Assembly: GCF_001638985.1 (NCBI RefSeq)
Contig: NW_017265170.1
Location: 62,001-126,000, forward strand
From: Phycomyces blakesleeanus NRRL 1555(-)
Taxonomy: Eukaryota; Mucoromycota; Mucoromycetes; Mucorales; Phycomycetaceae
Length of the DNA: 64,000 nt
Reading direction: 5' to 3'
This document shows, piece after piece, positions 26,588-39,900 of the stretch (position 1 is its first letter; each line of letters opens with the position of its first letter). Below the pieces are notes generated by a model. That model saw only the letters and a program-made list of their open reading frames with translations. It ran no database searches and had not been told where the DNA came from. Position numbers and translations under genes: made by a program.

Positions 26588-29462
26588 GGAATTGTATGTA
26601 ATAAATGTTTTGCTTAACAAGATGTAATAAAACAAGTAATCGATCATACAATAATATTAGAACAGCTGTCCTTGATGTATTAGCCATTCGAGTCTAATCC
26701 TGGTGTCTCTTTTTCTTTTGTAGAAATATACTAATTCAAATATAACTCGGGGTACCATTTTTTGACATACTAACAACCCAATGTCAATGAAAATCAATGA
26801 AAATCAATGATATCAGGGAGAATTAACTCGCAAGGTAGCACATAATAACAAAAAAGAGATACAGATAGTGCTTCAAAAATAAAACCAAAAAAAAAGGGGG
26901 GGAGTGGGAGAATCTAGCTGTCGAAAAATAAAAAAATAAAACAATCAATAGGGAGCACCTAGAATATAACAAACATTTACCTATCAAATTATTACAATTA
27001 GGATTTTCTTCCAAGGGGATTCCTCTCTTTGTTTTACTTTAGTTCAAGAAAAATATATATATATAGACCGTAGATCTTGCGAGGAGAAGAAGATATAGAG
27101 CTACAGAGAGACACTAATACATAAAAGAAAGAATAAAGTCATATCTGTCTATGCTTTGACACCAGCCAATAATAAGAATACTTTGAACATTAGATAGCAA
27201 TCTACTTTGCTTTATATCTTTTATATACATCAAGCTTCTCACCTATATCTCAAAACACTAAAGCCAAATTAAAAAAAATTAAAACAAAAACTTTGTGAGC
27301 ATAATATCACATAGAGCTTCTTCTTATTTTGTCGTTGTTTTTTGTTGCTGTGGTTCAAAAGGAGTCAATGTCAAAAAGAAAGTAACCAAATACTGAGGGA
27401 GGGGACCACCTAAGCATGGGGAAATATACCAAATTAAGAATAATGCAAATGTTGTTGGTTCTCTATTTCTCTATTTATTCCCTTTTTCTATTAGTTATTT
27501 GTATTATATTATATTATACATATGTGTATATGCTTTTTTTTTAAAAAAATCTCATTGGTTTTATAATCAACCCTGATACCAATAATTACCAGAACTGTTA
27601 TGATTATTAAGCTACATTATATTTATGTATATATGCCTTTGTTACTGAGCCATTTATCAAATTCAGAAAGACCACAAAAAATATAATAATAATAATAATA
27701 ATAATAACTATAATTCTAGTCAAATCCTAGTTTATCCAAGTTTCCCAATATATCAAAAATATATAAAACTCATTTTTAATCTAAAATCCCAAAAAATAAT
27801 AATAATAAAAAAAAAGAGGTTTCTCATGTCCATTTTTTTCTTTTTGACAAAATCGATAGTTTATAGAGTATAATGTATTGTGTACTATCTCCTGCAGCTA
27901 TCAAAGCTCATGCTATCTTGTTCTCTACTCCGTTGGAATCATTTTCTCCTATGGGAGCCAAGATCGGTAAAGAAACCTTAGTAAGGTATCCAAAGTATTG
28001 TCTTTATATATATATATACATACATACATATGCATCTTTATGTATGTACCTGTATGTACTTGTATGTACTTGTATGCAAATCAAAGCCTAGAACTGACAT
28101 TTTATTTTTGGGTTTGGTTTGGTTTGGTTTGGTTTTCTTTTCTTGCTCCTTCTAATTTATTTATATAAATATATTTTGTGTTTCCAAAAAGTCAAAGTGC
28201 TACTGAATTTAGAGTTGATTGAATAGAAGTGAACCTCAAACTACAAGTAACTTGTCTCTCGGAGCAAATATCCGATCAGAAACACAAATACAAAGGATAA
28301 CATCATCAGCACCATCATCATCATAACTATTATTATTGGATACAAGGTTTATCTATATTTTTTGGGATCATTCAATATTACAAGAGTGGTCTTGATGCCT
28401 TTAAAAGAAGAACCAAAACAGCTACTAGTCTTTTATGCTAATTAAATATATTATTACTTGATATTGCAAATATATGTATATGTATCCAAGGTATAACTTT
28501 TTGTTTCTTTAATGAGTTGATAACCAAAAGTACAAAATACATCTTGTTGAATATTTTTGTCTCTACGCATGTATGGTGTAATGTCCTACTCTAAATTATC
28601 CATGCGAATCAGTATAGTCACGTAGTTCTGTAGCCATAGAGATATATTATTACCACAGGGTTTTCTTTGATACGCACTTGAGACTAACAGTGTTACCAAA
28701 AGTCTAAGTTTATGTAACGCACGATCCATCAGACTAGTCACCACGAGATAACATCGTGTCTTTTTTGTGTTATTTATTTCCTACTTCCAAATCAATTTTA
28801 AGAAATGCACACACGCACAAGCAAGTAAGCAAGCAAATATTATATATATATATATATTAGCTGTACATTTTTACGTTTTATGTCTGTTTTTTTTTTTTTT
28901 TACCTTTTAGAATTACAACCTTGGCACTTGAATTCTACTAAAATCACGAATGGTGCGATGCTGATTGCTTCTTTTCACACTATCATTATCACTACAATTA
29001 TTACAGGTATTATCACCATCGATCTTTTGCATACAAATATATGTATATTTCCCACACACCCTATTTAGTACAATTTATTATTGTTTTATTATTATTATTA
29101 TTATTATTATTATCATTTCACTCTAATACAAGATACATATACATATCTACACATATCTAAATATGTGTATTTTTTGTGTGATTTATTTTTGTGTGTGTAT
29201 ACATTTTTTTTTGTACGTGCGCGTGTACGTGTGTAGTATAGCTTGTATAATATATATATATATATATATATCTTTAGTTCCAATCCTCTCCATCAAATCC
29301 AATGAATCCCTAAATATAACGATGAGTTCTAAAGCAATATATCTAAAATCATCTTCTTGTCTTACCGTCAGCAAGAAGATCGGGAAATATTTCTTCTTTT
29401 CAATCAATGAACACCCTAATGAAACCAAGCGAAAATATATAATTATATACATACAGCATACA
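25276..29462. other. 4.2 kb gene-free gap
   Basis: The largest gap in the gene-bearing half, upstream of the Grainyhead-like gene and downstream of the UPF0652 gene. It contains (TA)n, (CA)n at 26333-26350, a T20/A12 stretch near 26558-26586, TAA arrays near 27688-27710 and TTTGG repeats near 28111-28132. The frame at 27873-28091 resembles no family I know. A non-coding RNA or long promoter is possible, but nothing in the sequence proves it. Confidence 0.55.
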
Positions 29463-30461
29463 TTAGAATGATGTTTTGAACATGTATAGATCACAAAACC
29501 TACAGTTCCAAGCAGATGTCAAACGACCGTCAATACAGCTTCCGGCATCAAAGTAGTTATCTCCTCCTGACCCATCAAATCCAAATCGAAAAAAGTCATC
29601 TAAGCACAAGTACAACGTGTGGCAAGAAAACCAAGAAAGATAGGTATGCATATCCAGTCCACAGTTAACAAATTATCCTCATCATCAACTATTATTCTCC
29701 TTTTTGTCTGTCTTATTTGTGGCATTTGGTCACAATAGGACAACAACTTACAAAGTATATCCTTTCTGCATTGCTCTACACCACCAAAAGTATCTTTCAC
29801 ATAAGCCTCAAGCTCTTTATCTTGATCCAGACAGTCTAATCTGTCCAGAGTTCTGATGATCGGTGTCAAGATACGGGAAACTTGGTTATACTATAATATT
29901 TGCATACATATGTGCCATGTATATCATTCCCTTTTTATTTTAATTGCCTGTAATACCAACATAAATACATTTACTTACCTTGTCAATAAACATAAAAGAA
30001 TTCGGTACATTCTTGTCACCCAAGTGAACAGCACTGCTTCCAACCCAAGAACCTCCCCTCTTTTGAGCGCGTCCGAGGATCTTTTGCATCGCACGTCCAA
30101 CTCCAGGACAAGTCTGGATGCGCTGCAAGCCTTGGCCAGTGTTCGTGAGTCTATAGGGACTTGAGGAAAGTAGATCGCTGTCGGCCAAACTCCAGAGCAT
30201 AAACATCTCATGCACAATCTCACGCCACAGACCAAGCGATTGATGCACATATGCATATTGGTTCGAGTGGCTGTGGGTCAACCGATGCCCTTGTCGGCCA
30301 GCCATAATCGCAAGGGAGTAGTTTGATTCTGTCTTTGCTGGGTTAAAGTACTTTGCGAGATACTTTGACATGCGTTCACAAGGATCTCTGAAAAAAAAAA
30401 GAGAGAGAGGGTGGGAATGGAGTTATTACTCAAATGATATTATTTTATATTATATTATATG

Positions 30462-30492
<31 letters not shown>

Positions 30493-31959
30493 ACCTGTTG
30501 GCTTTGAGATATGCGTGGTTGTCTGACAAAGAAGACAGACATCTCTCGATATCTTCTGCAGAAATATCACTGTTTGCATACTTTTTACCCAGCTGTTCTA
30601 CCGCACGTCTCTTTCGTTGAACCTCGGCATCAATCTGTTCTCTGGTCTTGAGTTCAGGTGCAATTTCTCTGGTTGCAAGAGCAATCAAATCATCGTGAAG
30701 CACATCCACTCTGTTTCTTTTCTTCAAAAACTCATAAACTGTCTTGATAGGAATAACACAAGAAAATCCCAAAAGCTCCTCTACTTCTGGAACCACCGAA
30801 TCCTACACAAATAAATAAAAATCATATATATATATATATATATATACATATAATTATGAACTCATGTATGATCAGTACCAAGTTATATATGTATATTTAT
30901 TTATTTATTTATTTACCATTAACATATGCATAAGCTTTCCATAGTTTGAGCGCATCTTTTCAGGATTCATGATCTTGAACCTATTCGATCCACCCACATA
31001 AGAAAATGAATTGATAAACAAACTATAATAGCAGCAGCCATACTTACCGTCTTCCGACTTCAAAAACACGCTGGAAGAAAGCCTCGTTTTCTCTAATGTT
31101 ACGCTTTGCAAAAAGGCGACTTCCAAGCTTGTAGTCTCCAGAAACCAAGAGACCTGATATAACTGCACATATATCCTTGATCTGGAGCACAATCCGCCTG
31201 GCCTTGTTGGAGTATGAAATGATGTCGATCTTGTCTTGACGCATTGCCAAATTATTATCCTGACCCATCAAATGTGTATGTATGTATATACTCGAGCAAA
31301 TAGAGCAAGAGATAGAAAAAAGAAACAAAAGAAGAGGGAAGGAAAGGGAATATAAAGGGAAAGAATTATGCCTCGATAAGACAGTAACTTACCAGTATAT
31401 TCGGATACATTCAAAGCTGCCTCAAGCCTATATACCAAAGAATCAAAAATCAAAATGTTCATATCTCTTTGATCCTGCCAACAAACACACACACACACGC
31501 GCGCGCGTATATATTATATATGTATATCGCTATTAAATCAAACACTTACAATCGTAGCATATTTCTCTCCTTTTCATCCAGCCGAAGAGGAACGGTCTTT
31601 GCTCTTTTCAAGTAATATATGTATTTATTTAATGATTTATTTAATGATTTAATTATTTATTCATTTATGTATGTATTTGTTGTCTTTATATATAAATCCA
31701 AGAAAAAGCAGTAATATTTACACATGTATACACTCGATATAAACCTCACCTTGCTGTCATCCATTCGCCCAAGGTCGCACCTCCACCGCTAATCACAGTA
31801 CCATCCAATTCACCAGAGCTTGTCAATGTACTGCTACTCCCCTTGCCTACCTTGATCATTCATATAAAAAAATACATATATATACATATACATATAAAAG
31901 TGTTACAAAATACTAACAGTAGCAGTAGTAATAGCATATATCCAATTGCTTATTTCTCC

Positions 31960-31990
<31 letters not shown>

Positions 31991-32789
31991 ATGTTCTTAC
32001 CTCATTATTTGACAAGAGGATTTCAGTCACATCTCCATTGACTACTGGTTCATCTGAGCCATTTGCAGGTGGCTTTACGATCAAGTTTTTCATGGTGTGT
32101 TTACGGCGGTTACCAGTTCGATGAAGCATGGCTAATTCAAAGAACCGATATATAGATATATAAATCACACACACACATACACATACATACATATATATAT
32201 ATAGCGAGAGAGAGAGAGAGAGAGAGAGACAAAGATGAGGAATAATAATAGTGAATATAGAAAATTATGACGAATTGAAACAGTAATTAAACACACCATG
32301 ACACACTTCGCAAAAGTCTTCATCGCACTGTTCACAAAAGACAGAAGCCTGGAGCACAAGAGCATTTCGTAATTAGATAAATAAGATGTGCATCATTCTC
32401 TTTCTCTCATTTTTTTGTTTTTATGTTTTTATGTTTTTTTTTCTTCTTCTTCCAATTGTGATGAATAAAGAAGCAAGTGAGAGAATGAGGAATGGAGGGA
32501 GAGAAGGAGAAAATTTGTATAGACTTCATCGTTGGGACATTATTATTAATTAGTTAATTAATAATGTTAAAAGTCTAATAGTATGAATTGATATTCATTA
32601 AGAGTGACTATATATATGTATAATAAAGAAAAGGTAGAGAGACATGTAGAGAAGCTTTGGACAAAGAAGAAGTAAAGAAAAAATAAAATAAAAAAAACGA
32701 AACGAAACGAAACGAAACTAAATAAAAACGAAACGAACCTCTTGATCCTTGCACTCCACACAAAAGGCTGGAGTTTTATTTAAAGACAT
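29463..32789 (-). CDS. UPF0652 (DUF2009) protein with N-terminal B-box-like zinc motif
   Basis: Twelve exons (32739-32789, 32297-32348, 32001-32131, 31750-31850, 31550-31603, 31393-31427, 31048-31234, 30917-30980, 30495-30802, 29979-30387, 29752-29890, 29463-29599) join in phase to 555 residues. The N-terminus carries a Cys/His cluster (CVECKDQE, then FCEQCDEDFCEVCH, then HRTGNRRKHT) like a B-box zinc finger. The rest is the conserved body of a eukaryotic family of unknown function: TVPLRLDEKERNMLRLLEA, YTDKIDIISYSNKARRI, then GDYKLGSRLF, ENEAFFQRVFEVGRR, RMSKYLAKYFNP and GGDNYFDAGSCIDGRLTSAW. I know of no proven biochemical role for the family. It shares a 400-bp divergent promoter region with the ankyrin gene. 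The family name is from memory of the motifs; the gene model itself is firm. Confidence 0.85.
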
Positions 32790-33188
32790 TCTTTATATTA
32801 TATTGTATTATATTGCCGATGTTCAAAGTGTCTATGACAGTGGTAGTAGTAGTAGTAGTAGTAGTGTCTTTTTTTTTATATAATTATGTATTATTCTTTT
32901 GCACAGGCAAATGAAAATAACCCTATTTTTTTATATTATATTTTATATTATAATGATGTGCTAAAATCACCACATAAAGAACTTCGAAAAAAAAAACAAA
33001 CAAAAAAACGTAACACGTGACATGTCAAGATTATGCCAATGTACAAGATCACACACGCATATATATATATTTTATTAGTATTTTTTTTTATCAAGAGGTT
33101 ATTTTAAACTTACAGAAAAATTCTAATAGTACTAATTAAAAGAAGCATAATATAATATAGATACAACGGTATATATATATATATAATC
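32790..33188. promoter_or_regulatory. Short divergent promoter region (UPF0652 / ankyrin gene)
   Basis: 399 bp between two start codons on opposite strands. It contains an AGT array near 32846-32863, AT-rich blocks and (TA)n just before the ankyrin ATG. It must hold both core promoters, but no specific element is recognisable. Confidence 0.5.
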
Positions 33189-34955
33189 ATGAGCGATAAT
33201 AGTATTAGTAATAGTATCAATGAAGACTTTGTTAAAAAGATTGTTAAGAATCTAGAGGATCCTCAATGCATAAAAGACATTTTAGAAACCTCAAAACAAG
33301 CTGGCACATTGTCTAATGTAATTAATAAAAAAGATCTGCATGGCGATGCAGTTGCTCATTATGCTGCCCGAGCTCATGCTTTGGATCTATTAAAATTATT
33401 ACACAAATATGGAGCTGATCTTGAAGCCATCAATGACTATGGTAGGCAACAACTGGTTTTCTTCTTCTTCTTCTTCTTCTTCTTCTACTTCTTTTAATTT
33501 CATTTCATTTGACTTGATTTATTGTGAGTCTGTTCATCTCTTTCTTTCTATCTTTTTTGTACATACATATATATATACATATATATCAAATTTGAAATCA
33601 ATTAAATTAAAGTAAAGAATAAGAAGAAGAAGGAAAATAATGGTAGCATTTTTTGGATCTTTTTTTCTTTTAGGTAGACGACCTATACATGAGACTATTG
33701 ATAATTTTGAATGCCTTTTCTTTCTTGTCACTGAATGCCATGTTGATGTTAATGCATTCAAACGAGGAGATTGGACACCTATTATGATTGCTGGTAAATA
33801 TATGTATACGAATATGTATATTCATAAATACATATATACATGATTATTGTCTGTCAACAATCCAATATATATATATATATAAAAATCGTTCATTCATTCA
33901 TGCATTTTTTGTCTTTTTTTTTCTCCTACACCTACAGCCATGAAGGGCTACTTGGAAATTGTTCATTTACTTTCAAATTCAGGCGCATTGTTGAATCTTT
34001 CCACTAAAGATGGCAGGACAGCCCTTCATCTGGCAGTACAAAATGGTAAAAAAATACCTAATACATTTATATATATATGTATGCGTATCAATTAACTGTA
34101 CACATTTATACATTTTAATAATGACAAAAAAAAACAATATGATAATTGATTGACAGTCCATTTATACAATTACTAATTTCTTGCCCACGTATATCTCTCC
34201 ATATATCTATCTATCTATCTATCTATCTCTATTGTAAAGGACATGTTGAGATTTCAAAGTTTCTTGCAAAAGAATACCCTGGTGCAATTACAATGAGTAC
34301 AAAATCGGGACGTTGGCCTTTACAAGTAGCCACCGCTCTTCAGGAATCTCCTGACGCAGCTTATGAAATCACAGTCAGTCTGATATCTACCTACACATCT
34401 AAAGCCAATTCCGTACCAGACTCGCTCTTGTTACTCCTACAGCACAAGGATAAATCCGGCAGAAATCTTCTCCAGGATGCAGTAGTGGCGCACAACCTCA
34501 GACTGGTCGAATATCTATTAGAAAAGAAAGATGCCTTTGCAGATGAACCAGACTCCCTGGGACGTACTGTCCTGCACCATGCAGCCATGCTGGGTTACAC
34601 TGATATACTTGATATTCTGTCCAAAAAGGCACAGTGCTTAAGCTGGGATGCGCTCGACACATGGGACCATTGGACTCCGTTAATGCATGCCTCGAGAGAA
34701 GGCCATCTTGAGACTGTGCGCTTCCTTTTAAGAGTAGGGGCAGACCAAAGTCTACGTGACAAGCAGGGAAGAACAGCCTGTGAATTAGGCAAGTACATCA
34801 TATATATATATATATATATATTCTTGTATACTTTGAGTGAGCTTTTGTACTTACTTATTGGATATACCTTTTTTTTTCTTTTTGGTCCATCAGCATCCCT
34901 TTGGAATCATGATGATATAGCTAACCTACTTTGTGTAATCAAAACAGAGACATAA
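33189..34955 (+). CDS. Ankyrin-repeat protein
   Basis: Five exons (33189-33441, 33674-33793, 33938-34045, 34240-34788, 34894-34955) give 363 residues. Ankyrin repeats run through most of the protein: DLHGDAVAHYAARAHALDLLKLL, GDWTPIMIAAMKGYLEIVHLL, DGRTALHLAVQNGHVEISKFL, SGRNLLQDAVVAHNLRLVEYLL, LGRTVLHHAAMLGYTDIL, HWTPLMHASREGHLETVRFLL and GRTACELASLWNHDDIANLL. It has no other domain, so it is most likely a soluble adaptor; the partner is unknown. The last intron (34789-34893) uses a GC donor (G|GCAAGT). It is 105 nt long and has no stop in frame, so the unspliced form is also open. The spliced join restores a normal repeat length, so I favour splicing. Confidence 0.88.
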
Positions 34956-35405
34956 GCCATTTAAACCACAAAAATAAAATAGTATATATATATACATTCC
35001 ATCTGTGTATGTGTTTGTACAAAACATATAATCTTTATAAGTGTTGACACAAATATATCATCATTTTGTTATGAATCATTTTCCACACTTCTTTAATCTT
35101 TTTTTTCTCTCTCTCTCTCTCTCTCTTACTTTTTCTTTGGTTATGTTGATCTTAATACTTGAGCACTCCTACTGTCTTTACCAATAAAAGAGAAAAATAT
35201 CTTTTAAGCTACAACATAATACATACTATATAGACCCTAAGCCCATATCATATATATAGCATATACAAAAAGAAAAACATTTATTCACACACCCATATAT
35301 ATATCAAGAAGCAATAGTCTGTATCTAGGGATGACAAGTGTTATGAAAGAAACCTCTCACTCCACTCTAAGAAAAATATAAAATAAAGAATGGAGATGTG
35401 GGCGG
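34956..35405. other. 450-bp convergent spacer
   Basis: Lies between the stop codons of the ankyrin gene and NAXE. It contains a (CT)n run near 35108-35126 and AT-rich sequence, presumably both 3' UTRs. No gene seen. Confidence 0.6.
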
Positions 35406-36435
35406 CTAATTTAGTTCAACTACTTGATCAGCACCTGGGAAATGAGGAACCTGGAATCCGTATTTCTTGGCCAAAAGAGGGGGAACAAAGCGACCACCCA
35501 GGAAATGATGTTTGCCTTTAAAAAACTCTGCGCAAATCTTTGGGGCCGTGAGAGACACAAGAACATCTGGCTGGAATGTTGCCTCTCCAGAAGGTCCTTT
35601 CTCTACGTCCCATCCAGAAGGTATGTCTACCGATACAATCGGCAAAGAAGTGGTCTGAAAAGCCTGTACGATCTCTTTAAATGGCTCGCGCACCTGGTTT
35701 CCATGGAAGCTAAATCCAAAAACCGAATCGATTACCACATCAGCCTCGTTGAGATGAGATACAAATGCCGATTCATAAACAGGCACGCCCAGGTTCTGAC
35801 ATTGCTTTACAAGACGTTGATAGAGATCTTTGTTGGGTTGCTTGGGATAATATAATGATGGTTTGTAGCCAAAATGATACAGGTGACGAGCAGCCACCAG
35901 TCCTAAATAAACAAAATTAATATATAAAAAGCTATTGTTTGCTTGTCCTTACCATCACCACCATTATTTCCTATGATTATTATTATCATTAGTAGTAGTA
36001 TAGATATTAGCAAAATTAAGGCTTGAGTTGTGTTAATTCCTTATTGTTTTTATTTGATTTACCTGGACCGACACACACAAGAACACGGGAATATTTCTCG
36101 CTGTTATAAGTTTTCTGAACAGCTTGAGCAACACTAAGTCCAGCTATAATAAGAATAAATAGATTTCCATTAATGTCTTTGTTGAAATTCATTTTTTTTC
36201 CTTGTTCTTCTTCTCTTTATTTTTTTTCTATTTAGTTTGGTTTTCGTATAAGAGCAATAGTAAGAGCAAAGGCAGTAACAACAACAGTAAAGAAGAAAAC
36301 ATAATCTTTTTGAGAGTGTGCATCAACTTACCCAACTCCATGAGCTGATCGACTGAAAACCCGCCTGAAGCTCCCATGAGTTCCTCATCGATAAGCTGTG
36401 CTACTTTTTGTGATAAAAACTGTACAGATTTTGGT
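35406..36435 (-). CDS. NAXE: NAD(P)H-hydrate epimerase (NAXE / YjeF_N), 5' end unresolved
   Basis: The enzyme epimerises R- and S-NAD(P)HX, the hydrated damage products of NAD(P)H, so that a dehydratase can repair them. It usually sits in mitochondria or cytosol. Exons: (?)-36332, 36063-36143, 35953-35970 and 35406-35902. The protein shows [94 protein letters not shown] and GGRFVPPLLAKKYG, all typical of the family. The NNGGDG nucleotide-binding loop is supplied by an 18-nt microexon with good splice sites. In exon 1 the frame is open back to a TAA at 36495-36497 without an ATG before MGASGG, so an upstream exon with the start (perhaps a targeting peptide) is likely; the given end is only a plausible acceptor. 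Confidence 0.88.
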
Positions 36436-36975
36436 CTTGTTGGTAAAAAAGAGTAAAATAAAAGGCTGTCTGGCTGGTGATTTAATGAGGTACATTATTA
36501 CCTTGAATGACATTCTTTATTATGTAAGAGTTTAAGTAAAGAAACGTTTATGCAACTTGCGCTTATTTTCTCTCTTTCTCTCTCGAATACACATATTAAA
36601 AATCCTCCTACAATATAAATAAATTAAGTCAAGGCTCTAATTTTTGGCCTATCAAATATACTCATTATTTAATCTCAGAAAAAATGTGCTTTTATTTTTC
36701 AAAAAAAAATAATCAAAAAAAATAAAATAAATATATAAATAAATAAAATCAATGCTTTCGGTCTCACAAAAAAAACCCCCCAATCTTTTTTTATGAGACT
36801 TGATTGGACTCGACGTCACCAATGAACTCCGACTTCTTTAAAGATGTACTTGAATTAAACCAGAAAAAGAAGAATATAAAAAAAAAAAAGTGGAAACAAG
36901 AAGACCAAAAATAAAAGAAGAATACATATATATATATATTTTTAAAAGAATATATATATATAAATATATCGAGCA
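36436..36975. promoter_or_regulatory. 540-bp divergent region (NAXE / EMC1)
   Basis: Upstream of both NAXE and EMC1. It likely holds a missing NAXE first exon and both promoters. It is A-rich with AT runs; no defined element recognised. Confidence 0.5.
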
Positions 36976-39900
36976 ATGGACACGATCACTCATAGGTCCA
37001 GGCCGATCTTGCTTCTTCTCGGCTTATTATGTTTTTTATGCATTACACCCGTATCAGCTCTCTATAAGTCACAGGCCGGTGTATTCGACTGGTAAACCTT
37101 GTCATCTAACTGTTTATGATATGTATATACTTATATCTCTTATTAATTGTGTTGTTATTACAGGCATCAGAGTTGGATTGGAAAGACGCGTTGGTCATCC
37201 AAACTCGACTCATCTCACATCACTGTTGTTACTGAACGCAATGTAGTGGCATCATTGAACATCGATAATGGCGAGTTGGGTAAGATGATGATACAACAAT
37301 TCTTTTTGCTTTCATTTTCTTTGGTGATGAATTATGTTTGCGAAAAAGAAATTGTATGATTCTTATTCATCACATCACATCATTTTATAGAATGGCGCCA
37401 AGTATTGGAAGAGACTATTACCCACGCCAAGATTACCAATGGTGGTAAGAGCAAAAGAAAGAAATGCTTTCTTTTAAAAAAAAAAACATGAAAAAAAAGC
37501 TCATTGAAAGAAGTAACTTGAATACATTATATGTATATTAATTCTCCCTTCTTCTTTACATATGTACATTTATCTGTATATGCAAACTTGTTTTTATTAA
37601 AAAAAGGTATCCTTACATTGACTGATGAGGCTGGACATGCCCAATACTGGGATCGTACTACTGGAACATTAGTGTGGGAGCGTTATGCTGGTCAAGGTGG
37701 TCAACCCGGTCAATTCAATATCATTGTTTTGGAGGATGATCATGTAGCTTTGTTTGATGGAAAGACACTTGTCAAGCTATCTGATAATGCAAAAGACTTG
37801 TGGACTTGGGAATTAGAAAATGGGTAAGATATATTTTCTTTTTTTCTTTCTTTTTCTTTGGAACAGTGTACGTGTATATGTATATATATATATATGTGTG
37901 TGTATGTGTGTGTTTGTGGGTGGGTGAGTATTTGTATATGATCAAGTTAAATAACACAATATACATGATACTTCTTTTGCTTCTTCTTCTTTTATAAACA
38001 ATATAAAAGTACCGGAAACGTCCTTGCTCTTCACTCTTTAGCCGAAACACTTTTTGTTATTACATACGACGGAACATCCACTATTTACTCCACAGCTTTA
38101 AATGCGGCTACAGGAGAGGTCTTGACAACTACACAGATCCCTTGCCGTGTCAAGGCTGATGAGATCTCTGTCATTGGAAACTACATTATGTGGATTGATC
38201 ATGATGATATTAAATGGAATGAAATCGGTACTTCTACAGTGGCTATTACAACCGCAAAGGTAATTTAAATATATATGTAGTTGTGTTAGAAAAAGAGGGA
38301 GTGAATAACGAGTCTCTAATATTACTATTATTTGACGTAAATTTAGGAACTTGTTGGTTCTATTGACTCTTTTGAAGTTGCCTCTCTCGAGTCTCTTCAT
38401 TTGATTCCTTCCGCTTGCAAGCCTGGATTAGAGACCTTTGTGTTCGGTGCAGAAATTGAATTAGATGAACTTATTGGTGCCACTGCTGCTGCATTCCGTA
38501 TTTCTGCTGACGGTAGCTCTTTGGAATTGGTCAAGAACCTAGGTGTTCGCGTAAGTATTAAAGCCAACAAAATAATATAGAGAGAGTATATTAATAAACA
38601 TTTATGGACCTTAATTATTTTAATTGTACGTACAAATCCTATAGAAATCATTCGATGATGTTGATGTTTCAGATTCATATGTTGCCGTATTCTCCACAAC
38701 TTCAAAAGATACATTTGCTGTTGATGTCTTGAACAACGATCCTTCTATCGGAACCCACCAGATTCACATCTACCACGATTTTACTTTGACTGGTGATATT
38801 GCTCACGCCAAGATTCTCGATCTTTCCGATTTCCGCATCTTTATTGTGACCGCAAGTGGCTCTACTTTTGTTTATAGCAAAGATGGTATTGTCTGGTCGC
38901 GTGAAGAAGCAATGGCCCATGCGATTGATTCAGAATTCCTTGATTTACCTGAGAAGCAGCGCTGGACACAAATGGCCGATGAGATTTCAGAGACTCCTGA
39001 GGAACAGGCAGTTGTTGGACCGGTCACTCGCTATATCCGCCGTTTGACTACCCATGTTGCCGAGCTTCGCAAGGTTCCCTCCTGGGCCATTGAGCGAGTC
39101 ATGGGTGTCGTTAGCCCACCAGCTCAACAAAAAGCCAATCCTGCTGCAGTTCTGGCTGCCCAATCTTGCTGGACAAACCAATCATACCACCAGCAACAGA
39201 AAACTAATGAGGATGACGATCTTTATCGCGACAACTTTGGCTTCCGCAAACTGTTGTTGTCTGTCACAAATACCGGAAAGGTCATTGCTCAGGATTCGGC
39301 TAATAAAGGTGCAATTATCTGGAGCAGATACTTTGCTGATGTCGAATTTGATCATGTATTTGTGGTTCGCAACTCTGCTGTAAAGTTCCCACCCTTGATT
39401 GTGGCAATCGGTCACCAGAATGATGGTGGTTATATCTACAACCACTTTTACCGTCTCAATGCGATTACTGGAGAGGATTATGTATCCCAGATTCCAGAGG
39501 CAGAAGAATTCTTTGAATCGGTGTTGATCACCGAAGCTGGTGTGGACAAGGTTATGCGCTTGCCGGTTGAAGATCCTGAAGAGCATACACAGGTGCTGGC
39601 GATCTACGAGGCTGGTACTAGCCGCATCTACATCTACCCCGATACCACTGGCTCGCGTGAGGCTTTCACAAAGTTTATTCCCAATTTTTACTTCACTCAT
39701 CAAAAGTCAAAGCAAGGCGGAGAGTTCCGTGGTTACCAGATTGTTGAAGGATATCGTGGAAGCCTTACCGCATCCGCCGTCTGGACACTTGGATTCCCTG
39801 CTGAAGAAAAGGTTGTTGCTCTTGCAAGCCGTCAACCGGACGAAAAGGTTGCTTCCTTGGGTCGTTCGTTGGGCAACCGCAATGTGCTTTATAAATATCT

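Noticed and set aside
27873..28091. Open frame of 72 codons with protein-like start in the 4.2 kb gap
   Set aside because: It matches no family I know, runs into a (TA)n/TACATA repeat and has no supporting exons with clear splice sites.
31235..31263. Acceptor giving DNNLAMRQ in the UPF0652 gene
   Set aside because: Using the upstream CAG produces a stop in frame; the acceptor before 31234 gives the conserved YTDKIDIISY join.
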